Shown: piece after piece, positions 41,265 to 50,082 of the stretch
How the letters are laid out: every line of letters starts with the position of its first letter
Position numbering within the stretch: position 1 is the first letter of the stretch
NCBI RefSeq assembly: GCF_008329525.1
Contig: NZ_NPKQ01000001.1
Span: 434,001 to 498,000, forward strand
Source of the DNA: Tardiphaga sp. P9-11
GTDB taxonomy: Bacteria; Pseudomonadota; Alphaproteobacteria; Rhizobiales; Xanthobacteraceae
Direction of reading: 5' to 3'
DNA length: 64,000 nt
Translations under genes and position numbers: made by a program
Notes under the pieces: model-generated
What the model saw: only the letters and a program-made list of their open reading frames with translations
Database searches by the model: none
What the model was told of the DNA's origin: nothing

Positions 41265-42221
41265 TTACGAGAACAGGATAGTCGATAACCGCCTGCGACC
41301 GTCAACGGTGGCCTCGTCCGCCGGTCCCCAGGCGTCGAAGAACTGGATCAGCTGCTTGCGGGCGCCGTCGTCATCCCATTTGCGGTCACGCTTTACGATT
41401 TCGAGCAGATGACCCGTCGCCTCACTGCGCTGGTTAGCGGCATTGAGTGCGATCGCAAGGTCGAAGCGCGCCTGATGGTCGAGCGGATTCGCGGCGACCT
41501 TCTGTTCCAGTTCGGTGACCGGACCGAGCGCACTGGCCTGTTCGACCAGGTCTATCTTGGCCTGCACCGCCTTGACCGCGGCGTCCTCACGCTTGGCAGC
41601 GGGGACGAGTTCCAGGGTCTGCTTGGCCTGTTCGATGGCGCCGGTCTCGACGTAACAGCGGGCGAGGCCTGCGATGGCCGCGATGTTGCTTGCGTCGGCG
41701 GCAATCACCTCGCCGTAGATCGAAGCGGCGGCGGCCGGATCGCCTTCTGCGAGAATGGCTTCGGCTTCATCAAGTAATTCGGCAGCCGTCGGCTCGGCGC
41801 CGGGCATGCCGGCTGTCAGCTTGTCGATGAATGCGTTGACCTGGCTCTCCGGAACCGCACCCATGAAGCCGTCGGCCGGCTGGCCGTTCACGAAGGCGAT
41901 GACGGCCGGAATCGACTGGATGCCCATCTGGCCGGGAATCTCCGGATTCTCGTCGATGTTCATCTTGACCAGCTTGACCCTGCCCTTGGCGGCGGTCACG
42001 GCCTTCTCGATCACAGGGGTGAGCTGGCGGCACGGGCCGCACCAGGGCGCCCAGAAGTCGATCAGGACCGGCTGGCGCTTGGATTCCTCGATGACGTCCT
42101 GCACGAAGGTGCGAGTGGTCGTGTCCTTAATGAGAGCGGTTGCTGCCTGCGGCGTCGAACCCGCCTGCGGCGACAAATCTGCCTGCGGCGCCCCGGCGCC
42201 GCCCTGATCCATAATGGTCAC
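41265..42221 (-). CDS. Thioredoxin-TPR chaperedoxin (CnoX/YbbN-like)
   Basis: 318 residues. Thioredoxin domain with a full WCGPC active site at residues 60-64, followed by about 180 residues of TPR-like helices (AELLDEAEAILAEGDPAAAASIYGEVIAA repeats). E. coli CnoX lacks the redox cysteines, but alphaproteobacterial members keep them, as here. Holdase that hands clients to GroEL in known members. GTG start with GCGAGG 5 bases upstream; an ATG at 42212 is possible. Confidence 0.9.
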   Translation of the reverse strand: MTIMDQGGAGAPQADLSPQAGSTPQAATALIKDTTTRTFVQDVIEESKRQPVLIDFWAPWCGPCRQLTPVIEKAVTAAKGRVKLVKMNIDENPEIPGQMGIQSIPAVIAFVNGQPADGFMGAVPESQVNAFIDKLTAGMPGAEPTAAELLDEAEAILAEGDPAAAASIYGEVIAADASNIAAIAGLARCYVETGAIEQAKQTLELVPAAKREDAAVKAVQAKIDLVEQASALGPVTELEQKVAANPLDHQARFDLAIALNAANQRSEATGHLLEIVKRDRKWDDDGARKQLIQFFDAWGPADEATVDGRRRLSTILFS

Positions 42222-42518
42222 GTGAACCTCGCTCGATGTCTGAAAATTTGGCCGCTTCTAGCATGGCCTGAGCGATTAAATGGCGTTCGTGACAGTAATT
42301 TGCAATCCGGCGAAATAAGCTTGGCAGGGACCGATTCGTCTCTGGAGGCGACATTTGGCGGTTTTGGCCCATTTTCCGAGCGAAATCGGGTTCAAACGGC
42401 CGTAAATACCGGTTAACCCAGCGTGATCTGAGATGCAGTCTAACTGTTGCATTCGCCACCGGCATTTGGCATAGGTCTGCGCGTCGGCGGCGAGCAATCG
42501 CCGCCTGTCTTCTCGGAT

Positions 42519-42593
<75 letters not shown>

Positions 42594-42755
42594 GAATATC
42601 TCCTGGTACTTTTTGGCATACTCGAACGACCACAGGCCGCCGCAAGGCGGCTTTGTCGTTTCAGAGATGGCGTTCACCGGGCCATGCATCCGGATCGCTT
42701 GAAATCGATCGGGGTTGGGCAGACAATCGCGGACGCAGCGGGTACGAGAGTGACG

Positions 42756-43205
42756 ATGCCGTCGACTACGGATTCCAACCTGGAAATTGCCAAGCGCGCC
42801 AATGACGAGGCGCGGGCGGATTTCGCGACCTGGCTGATGATGGCCAAATTGAAAAGTCTCGACGCGCTGCCGCAGGAAGCCCAGACATTCTATGCAGGCT
42901 ATCTCGCGCTGCTCGCGCGTGGCAAGCAATCCGAACCAGCCGCGGCCGAAGCCACCATCCAGATTGTCTACCGCAGCTACTATTCCCGCATGGGCGGCAC
43001 CGGCACCCCGCCCATCATCAAGATGGCTTCGAGATCAAGACCAATGCCCGACGACAACAATAACAACGTCACGCCTTTCCGCCGGATCAAGCCCAACACG
43101 CCGCCACCCCCGCGCGAGAAAAAGAAATTGCCGGTGGCGCTGATCTTCATCGGGTTGATCGTGCTGGCTGTGGCCTGGCGCTATCTCAGCAAGGGCGGCC
43201 TTTAA
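42756..43205 (+). CDS. Hypothetical protein with C-terminal membrane anchor
   Basis: 149 residues from the ATG at 42756; the frame is open to the left, so 42684 is possible too. The first half is helical and charged (EIAKRANDEARADFATW..LALLARGKQ), then a polar stretch with DDNNNN and a Pro-rich linker, ending in one span (LPVALIFIGLIVLAVAWRYL) and a short tail. No family recognised. The layout suggests a tail-anchored inner-membrane protein. Directly downstream of tRNA-Gly. Confidence 0.5.
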   Translation: MPSTTDSNLEIAKRANDEARADFATWLMMAKLKSLDALPQEAQTFYAGYLALLARGKQSEPAAAEATIQIVYRSYYSRMGGTGTPPIIKMASRSRPMPDDNNNNVTPFRRIKPNTPPPPREKKKLPVALIFIGLIVLAVAWRYLSKGGL

Positions 43206-43293
43206 AAAGCGTAGCAGTGATAGCACCATGATGCGGTGCGATGCGCCAACCGCATCAGGCCGCTGGAACTAACTTTCAAAGTAACTTTTTCAG

Positions 43294-43319
43294 GATGTCG
43301 TCGTGATGGCGACGTCTTT
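43294..43319 (+). terminator. Possible terminator in the gap before the sorbosone dehydrogenase gene
   Basis: GATGTCGTC and GGCGACGTC form a 9-bp stem with two G-T pairs and a five-base loop, followed by TTTC. A second perfect 9-bp hairpin (TGATGCGGT / ACCGCATCA at 43229-43257) lies just upstream but has no T-run. Confidence 0.4.
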
Positions 43320-43464
43320 CGTTTGCGCGAGCGTTAGTTGCGCTTTTCACCCGCGGCATTTGTGCTAGCATCTCACTGTCTGAGAAAATCACAGACCAAT
43401 AAAGTTCATCTCGAACGTTCAATAAGACATAGCAGCCGCAATAAGCTGCACAGGGAGTGACGCG

Positions 43465-44733
43465 ATGAAATCGATGACTGGTCGATCCGTTGTTGCGTGC
43501 GCCGCCATCCTCGCCACGGCGATCGGCATGGCTTCGCTCAATCAAGCGAACGCGCAGCAGAAGCTCAAGAGCTACAAATCCGATACCAAGGAATTCTGGA
43601 CCAACCCACCGGACGACTGGTTCCTCGGCGACGAGACCGAGGCGCAGAAGGGCCTGGCGCCGCCGTCGGGTCCACCGACCGGTGCATCCGATGCCGAACT
43701 CGCAGCCATGATGAAGAAGATCAAGCTGCCTGCCGGGTTCAAGATCGAGGTCTATGCATCCGGCGTGCTGGCGGCGCGGCAGATGGCCTGGGGCGACAAG
43801 GGCACGCTCTTTGTCGGCTCGTTCGGCCTCGGCAACGTCTATGCGATCACTGACAAGGGCGGGAAGAAAGAGGTCAAGACCGTCATCAAGGGCATGAAGA
43901 TGCCGACGGGCATCGCCTTCCAGGACGGCGCGCTCTATGTGATCGATATCAACAAGCTGATCAAATACGAGAACGCCGAGGCGAACCTCGACAAGCTCGG
44001 TGACGGCAAGGTGGTCTATGACGACATGCCGTCATTCGCGGCGCATGGCTGGAAGTATCTTGCGCCGGATAAAGACGGTTGGTTCTACGTTCCGTTCGGA
44101 CCCCCCTTCAATATAGGCATTCCGCCGACCAGTCTCTCGCAGATCCGCCGTGTCGATCCCAAGACCGGCAATGCCGAAATCGTTGCACTCGGTGTGCGCA
44201 ATTCGGTGGGCGGTGACGTTGATCCACGCACCGGCAAATACTGGTTCACCGAAAATGCGCGCGACTGGATCAGCGACGACATGCCGAGCGACAAGCTCAA
44301 CATGATCTCGAAACTCGGTGAGCATTTCGGCTATCCGCATTGCCATCAAGGCAACATGCCGGATCCGAAATTCGCCATGGGTCACAAGTGCTCGGAATTC
44401 ACGCCACCGGTGTTGAATCTCGGTGCCCATGTCGCGCCCCTGGGGATGAAATTCTATACCGGCAGCATGTTCCCCGCCGAGTACAAGAACAACATTTTCA
44501 TTGCTGAACACGGCTCCTGGAATCGGCACAAGTATCAGGGCGCACGGATCAAGCGCGTGATCGCTGGGCCGGACGGCAAGAACGCCAAGCAGGAGATCTT
44601 CGCCTCGGGCTGGATCGAGGGTGACCAGGGGTATCTCGGCCGTCCTGCCGATATCGTTCTGGCCAAGGATGGATCGTTGTTGATTGCCGATGATTGGGCA
44701 GGCGCGATCTATCGCATCAGCTACGCCAAGTAA
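43465..44733 (+). CDS. Secreted sorbosone dehydrogenase-like (PQQ-type) beta-propeller protein
   Basis: 422 residues with a signal peptide ending ANAQQ. The body is a beta-propeller of the glucose/sorbosone dehydrogenase superfamily: LPAGFKIEVYASGVLAARQMAW, VGSFGLGNVYAI, GLRNSVGGDVDPRTGKYWFTENARDWI, GYPHCHQGNMPDPKF, IAEHGSWNRHKYQGARI and GRPADIVLAKDGSLLIADDWAGAIYRI. It should oxidise a sugar or related compound in the periplasm and pass electrons on. The next gene codes for a c-type cytochrome, a natural electron acceptor. Confidence 0.87.
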   Translation: MKSMTGRSVVACAAILATAIGMASLNQANAQQKLKSYKSDTKEFWTNPPDDWFLGDETEAQKGLAPPSGPPTGASDAELAAMMKKIKLPAGFKIEVYASGVLAARQMAWGDKGTLFVGSFGLGNVYAITDKGGKKEVKTVIKGMKMPTGIAFQDGALYVIDINKLIKYENAEANLDKLGDGKVVYDDMPSFAAHGWKYLAPDKDGWFYVPFGPPFNIGIPPTSLSQIRRVDPKTGNAEIVALGVRNSVGGDVDPRTGKYWFTENARDWISDDMPSDKLNMISKLGEHFGYPHCHQGNMPDPKFAMGHKCSEFTPPVLNLGAHVAPLGMKFYTGSMFPAEYKNNIFIAEHGSWNRHKYQGARIKRVIAGPDGKNAKQEIFASGWIEGDQGYLGRPADIVLAKDGSLLIADDWAGAIYRISYAK

Positions 44734-44746
44734 GTCACGCGTCACG

Positions 44747-44783
44747 CGAGGCTGGAGTCGCTTCATGAGCGGCTCCAGCCTCG
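44747..44783 (+). terminator. Intercistronic hairpin between dehydrogenase and cytochrome genes
   Basis: CGAGGCTGGAG at 44747-44757 pairs perfectly with CTCCAGCCTCG at 44773-44783 (11 bp, 15-base loop). No T-run follows. It could be a Rho-dependent or mRNA-protecting hairpin that lowers expression of the second gene relative to the first. Confidence 0.45.
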
Positions 44784-44809
44784 TGCATTCTGGAATGGGA
44801 ATGTGACTC

Positions 44810-45400
44810 ATGCATCGTTCTGCAATCGCGGCTGTTCTTGTCTTTCTATCTCTTGGTTCTGGGTCCAGTCCGGCTGATGCCGCCGATATCGGCGCGGGCA
44901 AGGAGAAGGCCGAGCTCTGCAGCGGCTGTCACGGCGAAAACGGCATTTCGCAAATGGAAAACATCCCTTCGCTCGCCGCACAGCCGGATCTGTTCATCCA
45001 GTGGCAGCTGGTGTTCTTCCGCTCGGGCACACGCAAGAACGAGCAGATGCAGCCGATCCTGGAGCAGATCGACAACAACGACATCCGCAATCTCGGGGCC
45101 TATTTCGCTTCGCTGAAGCCGCCGGAGGGCAAGAAGCCCGATGACAATCCGGATCTGTCGGCCAAGGGCGCGCAGGCCGCCGCCGGCCGGCGCTGTGCAT
45201 CGTGTCACACGGAGAGTTATGCCGGTACCAAGGCGGTGTCACGCATCGCTGGACAGCGCGAAGACTATCTCGTCAAGGCGCTGCGCGACTACAAGTCCGG
45301 CGTCCGCGCTGGCGGCGGCATGGCCGCGATGGCCGAGGTTGCCTATTCGCTCAGCGAGGAAGAGATCGCCGCGCTGGCGCATTACCTGTCGCACTTGTGA
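44810..45400 (+). CDS. Di-heme cytochrome c
   Basis: 196 residues. Signal peptide ending ADAA, then two haem-binding sites CSGCH and CASCH in two similar domains, as in cytochrome c4/c-553 type carriers. Candidate Met ligands are in QMQP and in GGMAAMAEVAY. It sits in the periplasm. The position 76 bp after the sorbosone dehydrogenase-like gene suggests the cytochrome takes its electrons. Confidence 0.9.
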   Translation: MHRSAIAAVLVFLSLGSGSSPADAADIGAGKEKAELCSGCHGENGISQMENIPSLAAQPDLFIQWQLVFFRSGTRKNEQMQPILEQIDNNDIRNLGAYFASLKPPEGKKPDDNPDLSAKGAQAAAGRRCASCHTESYAGTKAVSRIAGQREDYLVKALRDYKSGVRAGGGMAAMAEVAYSLSEEEIAALAHYLSHL

Positions 45401-45408
45401 GGGTGTAA

Positions 45409-45435
45409 CCCGGACTAGGCTTTACTCCGTCCGGG
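45409..45435. terminator. Hairpin between convergent cytochrome and panE-type genes
   Basis: CCCGGAC (45409-45415) and GTCCGGG (45429-45435) pair perfectly around a 13-base loop, in a 47-bp convergent gap. No clear T-run on either strand. Confidence 0.35.
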
Positions 45436-45447
45436 CCACAAAACGTC

Positions 45448-46371
45448 TTACGCTACCCGCTGATGCTCATACGCCTTGAGATGCGTGTAGATCATTCGCA
45501 GCCGTGGCACAGGGACCTTGGCGGCATCGGCGCGGGCGATGACATCGCCGACGATCTGGTCGGCTTCAATCTGCGCCTTGTTGAGGATGTCGCGATACAT
45601 CGAAGCGGTCATCTTCGAACCTTCTGCCGTCAACATGCCCTCGGTGCGTTCCAGGAACGCTGCACGCGGTGCGAAGCCGTTGGCCTTGGCGACGGCGCTC
45701 ATCTCATCGCGCACGCCGAGGATGAAGTCCCGGCCGCCCGGTGCGGCGACGATGTCGCCGACAGCGCCGCGCATCGCGCTGGTGGAGCCGGCAATTGTCG
45801 CCAGGAACACCCACTTCTCCCACATGTCCTGCATGATGTTGTCGGAGGCCGACCCGCCGAAGTTGCCGGTCGCCATGATCGCGGCAATCGCCTTGGCGCG
45901 GTCGGAGCTGCCGCCCTTGCGCTCACCGAAGCTCAGCAACTGCATCGGCGCCATCTGGACGACCTCACGCGCTTCGTTGAGCGTCGCTGCGATCTGGCAC
46001 TGGCCGCCCATCACGCTCTCGGCGCCGAACTTCTCCTCCAGCACGTCGAGATGCTTCATGCCGTTGAGCAGCGGAATGATGGCCGTGTTCGGTCCGACGG
46101 CCGGTGCGAAGGAGGCGATGGCATCGTCCAGATCGAACGCCTTGCAGCTCAGGAGCACGACATCGAATGTCTCCTTGATCGCGTCGGCCTGCACGGTGGG
46201 TGGATTCTTCAACGTGACGTCGCCATGCGGGCTCTTGATGATGAGGCCGGCCGTGGCGAGCTCACCAGCGCGCTTTGGGCGGACGAGAAAAGTGATGTCA
46301 TTGCCGGCCTGCAATAACCTGCCGCCGAAATAACCGCCGATGGCGCCGGCGCCGACCACGAGAATACGCAT
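45448..46371 (-). CDS. Ketopantoate reductase family protein (PanE-type)
   Basis: 307 residues. NAD(P)-binding VVGAGAIGGYFGGRLLQAGNDITFLVRP at the N-terminus, PLLNGMKHLDVLEEKFG with the catalytic-lysine region, and the C-terminal MTASMYRDILNKAQIEADQIVGD. The true PanE reduces ketopantoate to pantoate for CoA synthesis, but many paralogues act on other 2-oxo acids. No other pantothenate gene is near, so the substrate stays open. Confidence 0.85.
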   Translation of the reverse strand: MRILVVGAGAIGGYFGGRLLQAGNDITFLVRPKRAGELATAGLIIKSPHGDVTLKNPPTVQADAIKETFDVVLLSCKAFDLDDAIASFAPAVGPNTAIIPLLNGMKHLDVLEEKFGAESVMGGQCQIAATLNEAREVVQMAPMQLLSFGERKGGSSDRAKAIAAIMATGNFGGSASDNIMQDMWEKWVFLATIAGSTSAMRGAVGDIVAAPGGRDFILGVRDEMSAVAKANGFAPRAAFLERTEGMLTAEGSKMTASMYRDILNKAQIEADQIVGDVIARADAAKVPVPRLRMIYTHLKAYEHQRVA

Positions 46372-46517
46372 TGATGAGATCCGTTTGGTGTGAGGCTTGA
46401 TCGAATGGAACCGTAGCCGCGAATGCGCATGAAACGAAGCAGTCCAGGGCTTCGATCACGCAGGGCTGTATTGCTTCGCCGCAAGAGCTGTGGGCCATGA
46501 CGGCTGCGAGTAGAGCG

Positions 46518-47255
46518 CTACCACTTCTCCCCGAACGGGCGAATTTCCAGCTCAAACGTCCAGGCGCTACGCGGCTGCTGATAGAGCTGCCAGTATGACT
46601 GAGCCACCGACGCCGGTGGCATCAACAAATCGGGATTGTCGAGCGCATCCTTGCCCCATAGCTGCTCGCGGCGCTCGCGTACCCAAGCGGTATCGACGCC
46701 GCTGTCGATGATCAGATGGGCGACATGGATGTTCTTCGGGCCGAGTTCGCGGGCCATCGCCTGGGCCACGGCGCGCAATCCGAACTTGGCCGATGCGAAC
46801 GCGGCAAAGCCATTGCCGCCACGCAGGCTTGCGGTGGCGCCGGTGAAGAAGATGTTGCCCTGACCACGCGGCATCATCAGCCGTGCCGCCTCCCGGCCAG
46901 CCAGGAAGCCGGAATAGCACGCCATCTCCCAGACCTTGCGAAACACCCGCTCGGTGGTCTCCAGGATCGGGAAATTGACGTTGGCGCCGATATTGAAAAT
47001 GCAGACTTCCAACGGCGCATGGGCATCGGCGTCATTCAGAAAAGCGGCGATCTCGTCTTCCTTGCGGGCATCGAGTGAGCGCGCCACGACCGTGCCGTCC
47101 ATCGCCTCGATCTCAGCCACCAGCGGCGCCAGCTTGTCGCCGTTACGACGACCGGCGAACACCGTGAAACCCTCAGCGGCGAATTTCTTGGCGATCTCCG
47201 AGCCGATAAAATCACCGGCGCCGATGACTGCGACAGTCGCGTTACGCTTCTGCAT
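46518..47255 (-). CDS. SDR family oxidoreductase with altered active site
   Basis: 245 residues of Rossmann fold: VIGAGDFIGSEIAKKFAAEGF and IFNIGANV are the cofactor segments. The catalytic YxxxK is FASAK here (Phe153 to Lys157), so the usual tyrosine is missing, and the serine region is also shifted. This could be a non-canonical SDR. It starts 13 bp before the isomerase-like gene stop... that is, it follows that gene in the same unit. Confidence 0.8.
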   Translation of the reverse strand: MQKRNATVAVIGAGDFIGSEIAKKFAAEGFTVFAGRRNGDKLAPLVAEIEAMDGTVVARSLDARKEDEIAAFLNDADAHAPLEVCIFNIGANVNFPILETTERVFRKVWEMACYSGFLAGREAARLMMPRGQGNIFFTGATASLRGGNGFAAFASAKFGLRAVAQAMARELGPKNIHVAHLIIDSGVDTAWVRERREQLWGKDALDNPDLLMPPASVAQSYWQLYQQPRSAWTFELEIRPFGEKW

Positions 47256-47268
47256 GATGTGCTCTCCG

Positions 47269-47883
47269 CTATTTACCGGTACCGGAAATCAATTCCTCGA
47301 CTTCACGCAACTGTTCCTTGCCGAAGAATATCTCGTTGCCGACAAAGAAGGTCGGCGAGCCGAAAGCACCGCGCTCGACCGCGGTCTGTGTGTTCGCCAC
47401 TAGCACCGCCTTCACCTCTGGCTCCTGACCGCGCGCGAAAAGTCTTGCGCCGTTGAGGCCGGAGTCGGTGAGCGCCTTGATGGCCACTTCGGGGTCATCC
47501 ATCTTCTTTGGCTCATCCCACATATGATGGAATGCCGCCTCGACATATTTCTCGAACACGCCGTCGAGCTGTGCTGCGATGGCGACGCGCATCAGGTTCA
47601 GTGTGTTGACCGGAAAGAATGGATTCATCGTGTAGGGCTTCACATTGAAGCGTTTCACGAACCGCTCGGTCTCGAGCTGATGAAACTCACGCTTGTTCTT
47701 GACGCCGGCATAGGTTTCGGCCGGCGAGCGATTGTTGGTGGCCTTGAAGATGCCGCCGAGCAGCACCGGGATGTATTCGAACTTCGCGCCGGCGCGCGCT
47801 TCGATCGCCGGAATCGCCAGATGGCTGAGATAGGCGTTGGGGCTGCCGAAATCGAACAGGAATTGTGGCGGTGTCTTGGTCAA
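47269..47883 (-). CDS. 2-Hydroxychromene-2-carboxylate isomerase-like (DsbA superfamily, kappa-GST)
   Basis: 204 residues. The N-terminus FLFDFGSPNAYLSHLAIP matches the HCCA isomerase/kappa-GST group, where serine in SPN replaces the first redox cysteine. RGAFGSPTFFVGNEIFFGKEQL is the C-terminal signature. The type enzyme acts in aromatic degradation. Co-transcribed with the SDR gene. Confidence 0.87.
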   Translation of the reverse strand: MTKTPPQFLFDFGSPNAYLSHLAIPAIEARAGAKFEYIPVLLGGIFKATNNRSPAETYAGVKNKREFHQLETERFVKRFNVKPYTMNPFFPVNTLNLMRVAIAAQLDGVFEKYVEAAFHHMWDEPKKMDDPEVAIKALTDSGLNGARLFARGQEPEVKAVLVANTQTAVERGAFGSPTFFVGNEIFFGKEQLREVEELISGTGK

Positions 47884-47984
47884 GGCGGCCTCCCGGATTT
47901 TTTATGCTTTATTGTGGCGCGTCGCGTGCGATGCGTCCACCATTTTATGATGACCGTAATATTCGTCTCTGCGAGCGTGCGGTG

Positions 47985-49340
47985 TCAGATCAGACGCCGC
48001 ACGCTCCGCTTGCGCCACACCAGCATGTAATAGCTCATCTGCAGAAGGAACATGGCGCAGAAGGTGATGGGGTAGGCGGCCCAGACGCCATCGAGACCGA
48101 TGGTGCGGCTAAGGATGACAGCCGACGGCACTTCGATGGCGACGATGGCGAAGACCAGCAGTGCCAATGGTGCGAACACCGTTCCACTGGCGCGCATCAT
48201 TCCGGAGAAGGTGGTGGCCATGCCGAATAGAACCGAACTCCACAGCACGATGTGAAGGGATCGTTGTGCGAGTTCGAGCACCGCGGGATCGATGATGAAC
48301 AGATTCATCAGGCTGCGGGAGAACAGGTAGGCGATCGTCACCAGCCCGCCGGTCAGGACGAGGTTCATCAGTAATCCGGTGCGGACCATGGCGCCGAGCC
48401 GGTCGGTATGGCCTCGGCCGATGGCCTGCGCGCCGAAGATCGAGACTGTGATCGAGATGGAGATGGCGGGAAACTGCACATAGCTCAAGACCTGGTTGAC
48501 CGCGCCATAGGCGGCTGTGGCGTTGGAGCCAAAGCCGTTGACGAGGCCGAGCAGTACCAGTTCGGCCAGCGACATCACGGCCATGCCGACTGCGGAGGGA
48601 ATGCCGATCCGCAGTACCTTGCGCAGCAGCGCGCCGTCCAGCCGGATGCTGCGCAGGAATTCCGCGTCCGGCGCGAGTGCGTGATGTTTGCGGCGCAGAT
48701 ACATGGCAAGCCAAAGCAGCGTGACTACGCCCGATACCGCCGAGGCGCAGGCGGCGCTGGCGACGCCAAGCCGCGGCAGGCCGAGCCAGCCCTGGATCAG
48801 TGCCGGCGTGACGGTGAGGCCGATGACCGTGGACATTGCGAGCGCCCATAGCGGCGTCACCGTGTCGCCGACGCCGCGCATCATCGATGTCATCAGAATG
48901 AAGATGAAGGTCGCCGGCATGGCCAGCATCATGATGCGGGCATAGGCGGTGGCTTGGTCGAGAACGTCCGGCGGCGTCGCGAGTGCGATCATCAAGGGCC
49001 GGCTGAACACTCCGCCGAACACGGCGATGATCACGGCGAGCAGAATGGCAACGGCGAGGGTCGTGCCCGCCACGGCCTTTACCTTGTGGCGCTCGCCGGC
49101 GCCCCAGGCCTGGCCGATCAGCACCGATGCGCCCGAGCCCAGCCCGACAACGAATGAGACAAAGAGGAACATCATCGGAAAGAATACCGATGCCGCGGCG
49201 AGCGCATTGGTGCCGATCATCTGGCCGACATAGATGCTGTTGATGGTGCCGAACAGCGATTGCAGAATATTGCTCAGCATCATCGGTGCGAGGAAGGCGA
49301 GAAAGCTCTTCCAGAGGGGCGGAGTGTTCGACACAGGCAT
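47985..49340 (-). CDS. MATE family efflux transporter
   Basis: 451 residues with about 12 spans (starting LAFLAPMMLSNILQSLFGTINSIYVGQMIG). The two homologous halves of a MATE/NorM-type sodium- or proton-drug antiporter are visible. I chose the ATG at 49340 with an AAGGAA site; the frame is open further but the added part is basic and overlaps the DUF2239 gene. Downstream of the DUF2239 gene by 26 bp, so the two share a transcript. Confidence 0.92.
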   Translation of the reverse strand: MPVSNTPPLWKSFLAFLAPMMLSNILQSLFGTINSIYVGQMIGTNALAAASVFFPMMFLFVSFVVGLGSGASVLIGQAWGAGERHKVKAVAGTTLAVAILLAVIIAVFGGVFSRPLMIALATPPDVLDQATAYARIMMLAMPATFIFILMTSMMRGVGDTVTPLWALAMSTVIGLTVTPALIQGWLGLPRLGVASAACASAVSGVVTLLWLAMYLRRKHHALAPDAEFLRSIRLDGALLRKVLRIGIPSAVGMAVMSLAELVLLGLVNGFGSNATAAYGAVNQVLSYVQFPAISISITVSIFGAQAIGRGHTDRLGAMVRTGLLMNLVLTGGLVTIAYLFSRSLMNLFIIDPAVLELAQRSLHIVLWSSVLFGMATTFSGMMRASGTVFAPLALLVFAIVAIEVPSAVILSRTIGLDGVWAAYPITFCAMFLLQMSYYMLVWRKRSVRRLI

Positions 49341-49366
49341 TTCCTTGGGATGGACGTAACGGTCGA

Positions 49367-49972
49367 TCACGCCGAGGTCGATTCTGCGCGATCGCTGAAG
49401 GCGAGCTTGATGATGTGATCGCGAATATCTTCGGGCCATGTGGCGATCAGGCCGGCAAAGCGCCGGCGATCGTCGGCGAACAAAGCGCGCGAGGCTTCCT
49501 CGAAGTTCGGCAGATTGCCGGCCATCGTCGACATGAAGTGATAGGCGGCATCGCGTGCTGCGCGCTGGCGGTCGCGGTCGCCATTGGCGCGGCGCGCGTC
49601 TTCCACAAGTTTGCGCAGCGCCACCGAGGCACCGCCGGGTCGGGCGCCGAGCCAATCCCAATGGCGCGGCAACAGCGTCACCTCGCGGGCAACCACGCCG
49701 AGTTTCGGCCGGCCGCGGCCGCGGGGCTCGGTGGGTGCCTCGGTATCCGGTTCGGTTGTCGGTGGCTGGGGCAGGCGGGCGATGATCTCGCGATGGCTGC
49801 CGCGCAAATCGAGATCCAGGGACCTGCCAGTGGCATTGTCGAAAATGATGATCGGGTCGGCGATTGCTCCAGTCGCGATCTTGATTGCGATGGCCACCTC
49901 GGCCAATGGCCCAGAAGCCAGCAGCTTCGGACCAGCAAAAGCGCTAAACGGAGGAACGGTCATTTCAGTCAT
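49367..49972 (-). CDS. DUF2239 family protein
   Basis: 201 residues. Known blocks: FDNATGRSLDLDLRGS, the Pro/Glu-rich linker with GRGRPKLGVVAREVTLLPRHWDWL, and LRKLVEDARR..RDAAYHFMSTMAGNLPNFEEASRALFADDRRRF. The GRGRPKLGVVARE segment and the VTLLPRHWDWL stretch suggest DNA or ribbon-helix-helix-like binding, though the family function is not known. It heads a unit with the MATE gene and diverges from the GST gene. Confidence 0.85.
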   Translation of the reverse strand: MTEMTVPPFSAFAGPKLLASGPLAEVAIAIKIATGAIADPIIIFDNATGRSLDLDLRGSHREIIARLPQPPTTEPDTEAPTEPRGRGRPKLGVVAREVTLLPRHWDWLGARPGGASVALRKLVEDARRANGDRDRQRAARDAAYHFMSTMAGNLPNFEEASRALFADDRRRFAGLIATWPEDIRDHIIKLAFSDRAESTSA

Positions 49973-50007
49973 GGGAATCAGCCCGTCTCATCATCAAGAT
50001 CGACGCT

Positions 50008-50052
50008 AATTATACCCGGATAATATATCTGTCAATATTACCCGGGTGATAT
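50008..50052. promoter_or_regulatory. Twin palindromic operator between DUF2239 and GST genes
   Basis: Two related palindromes, ATTATACCCGGATAAT-type at 50008-50025 and ATATTACCCGGGTGATAT at 50035-50052, have their centres 26 bp apart in the divergent gap of 110 bp. The local AT-richness contrasts with the surrounding genes. They look like dimer-binding sites controlling both directions. Regulator identity unknown. Confidence 0.6.
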
Positions 50053-50082
50053 TTCTGCACGCCAGACCCCCAGAGGACCGCC

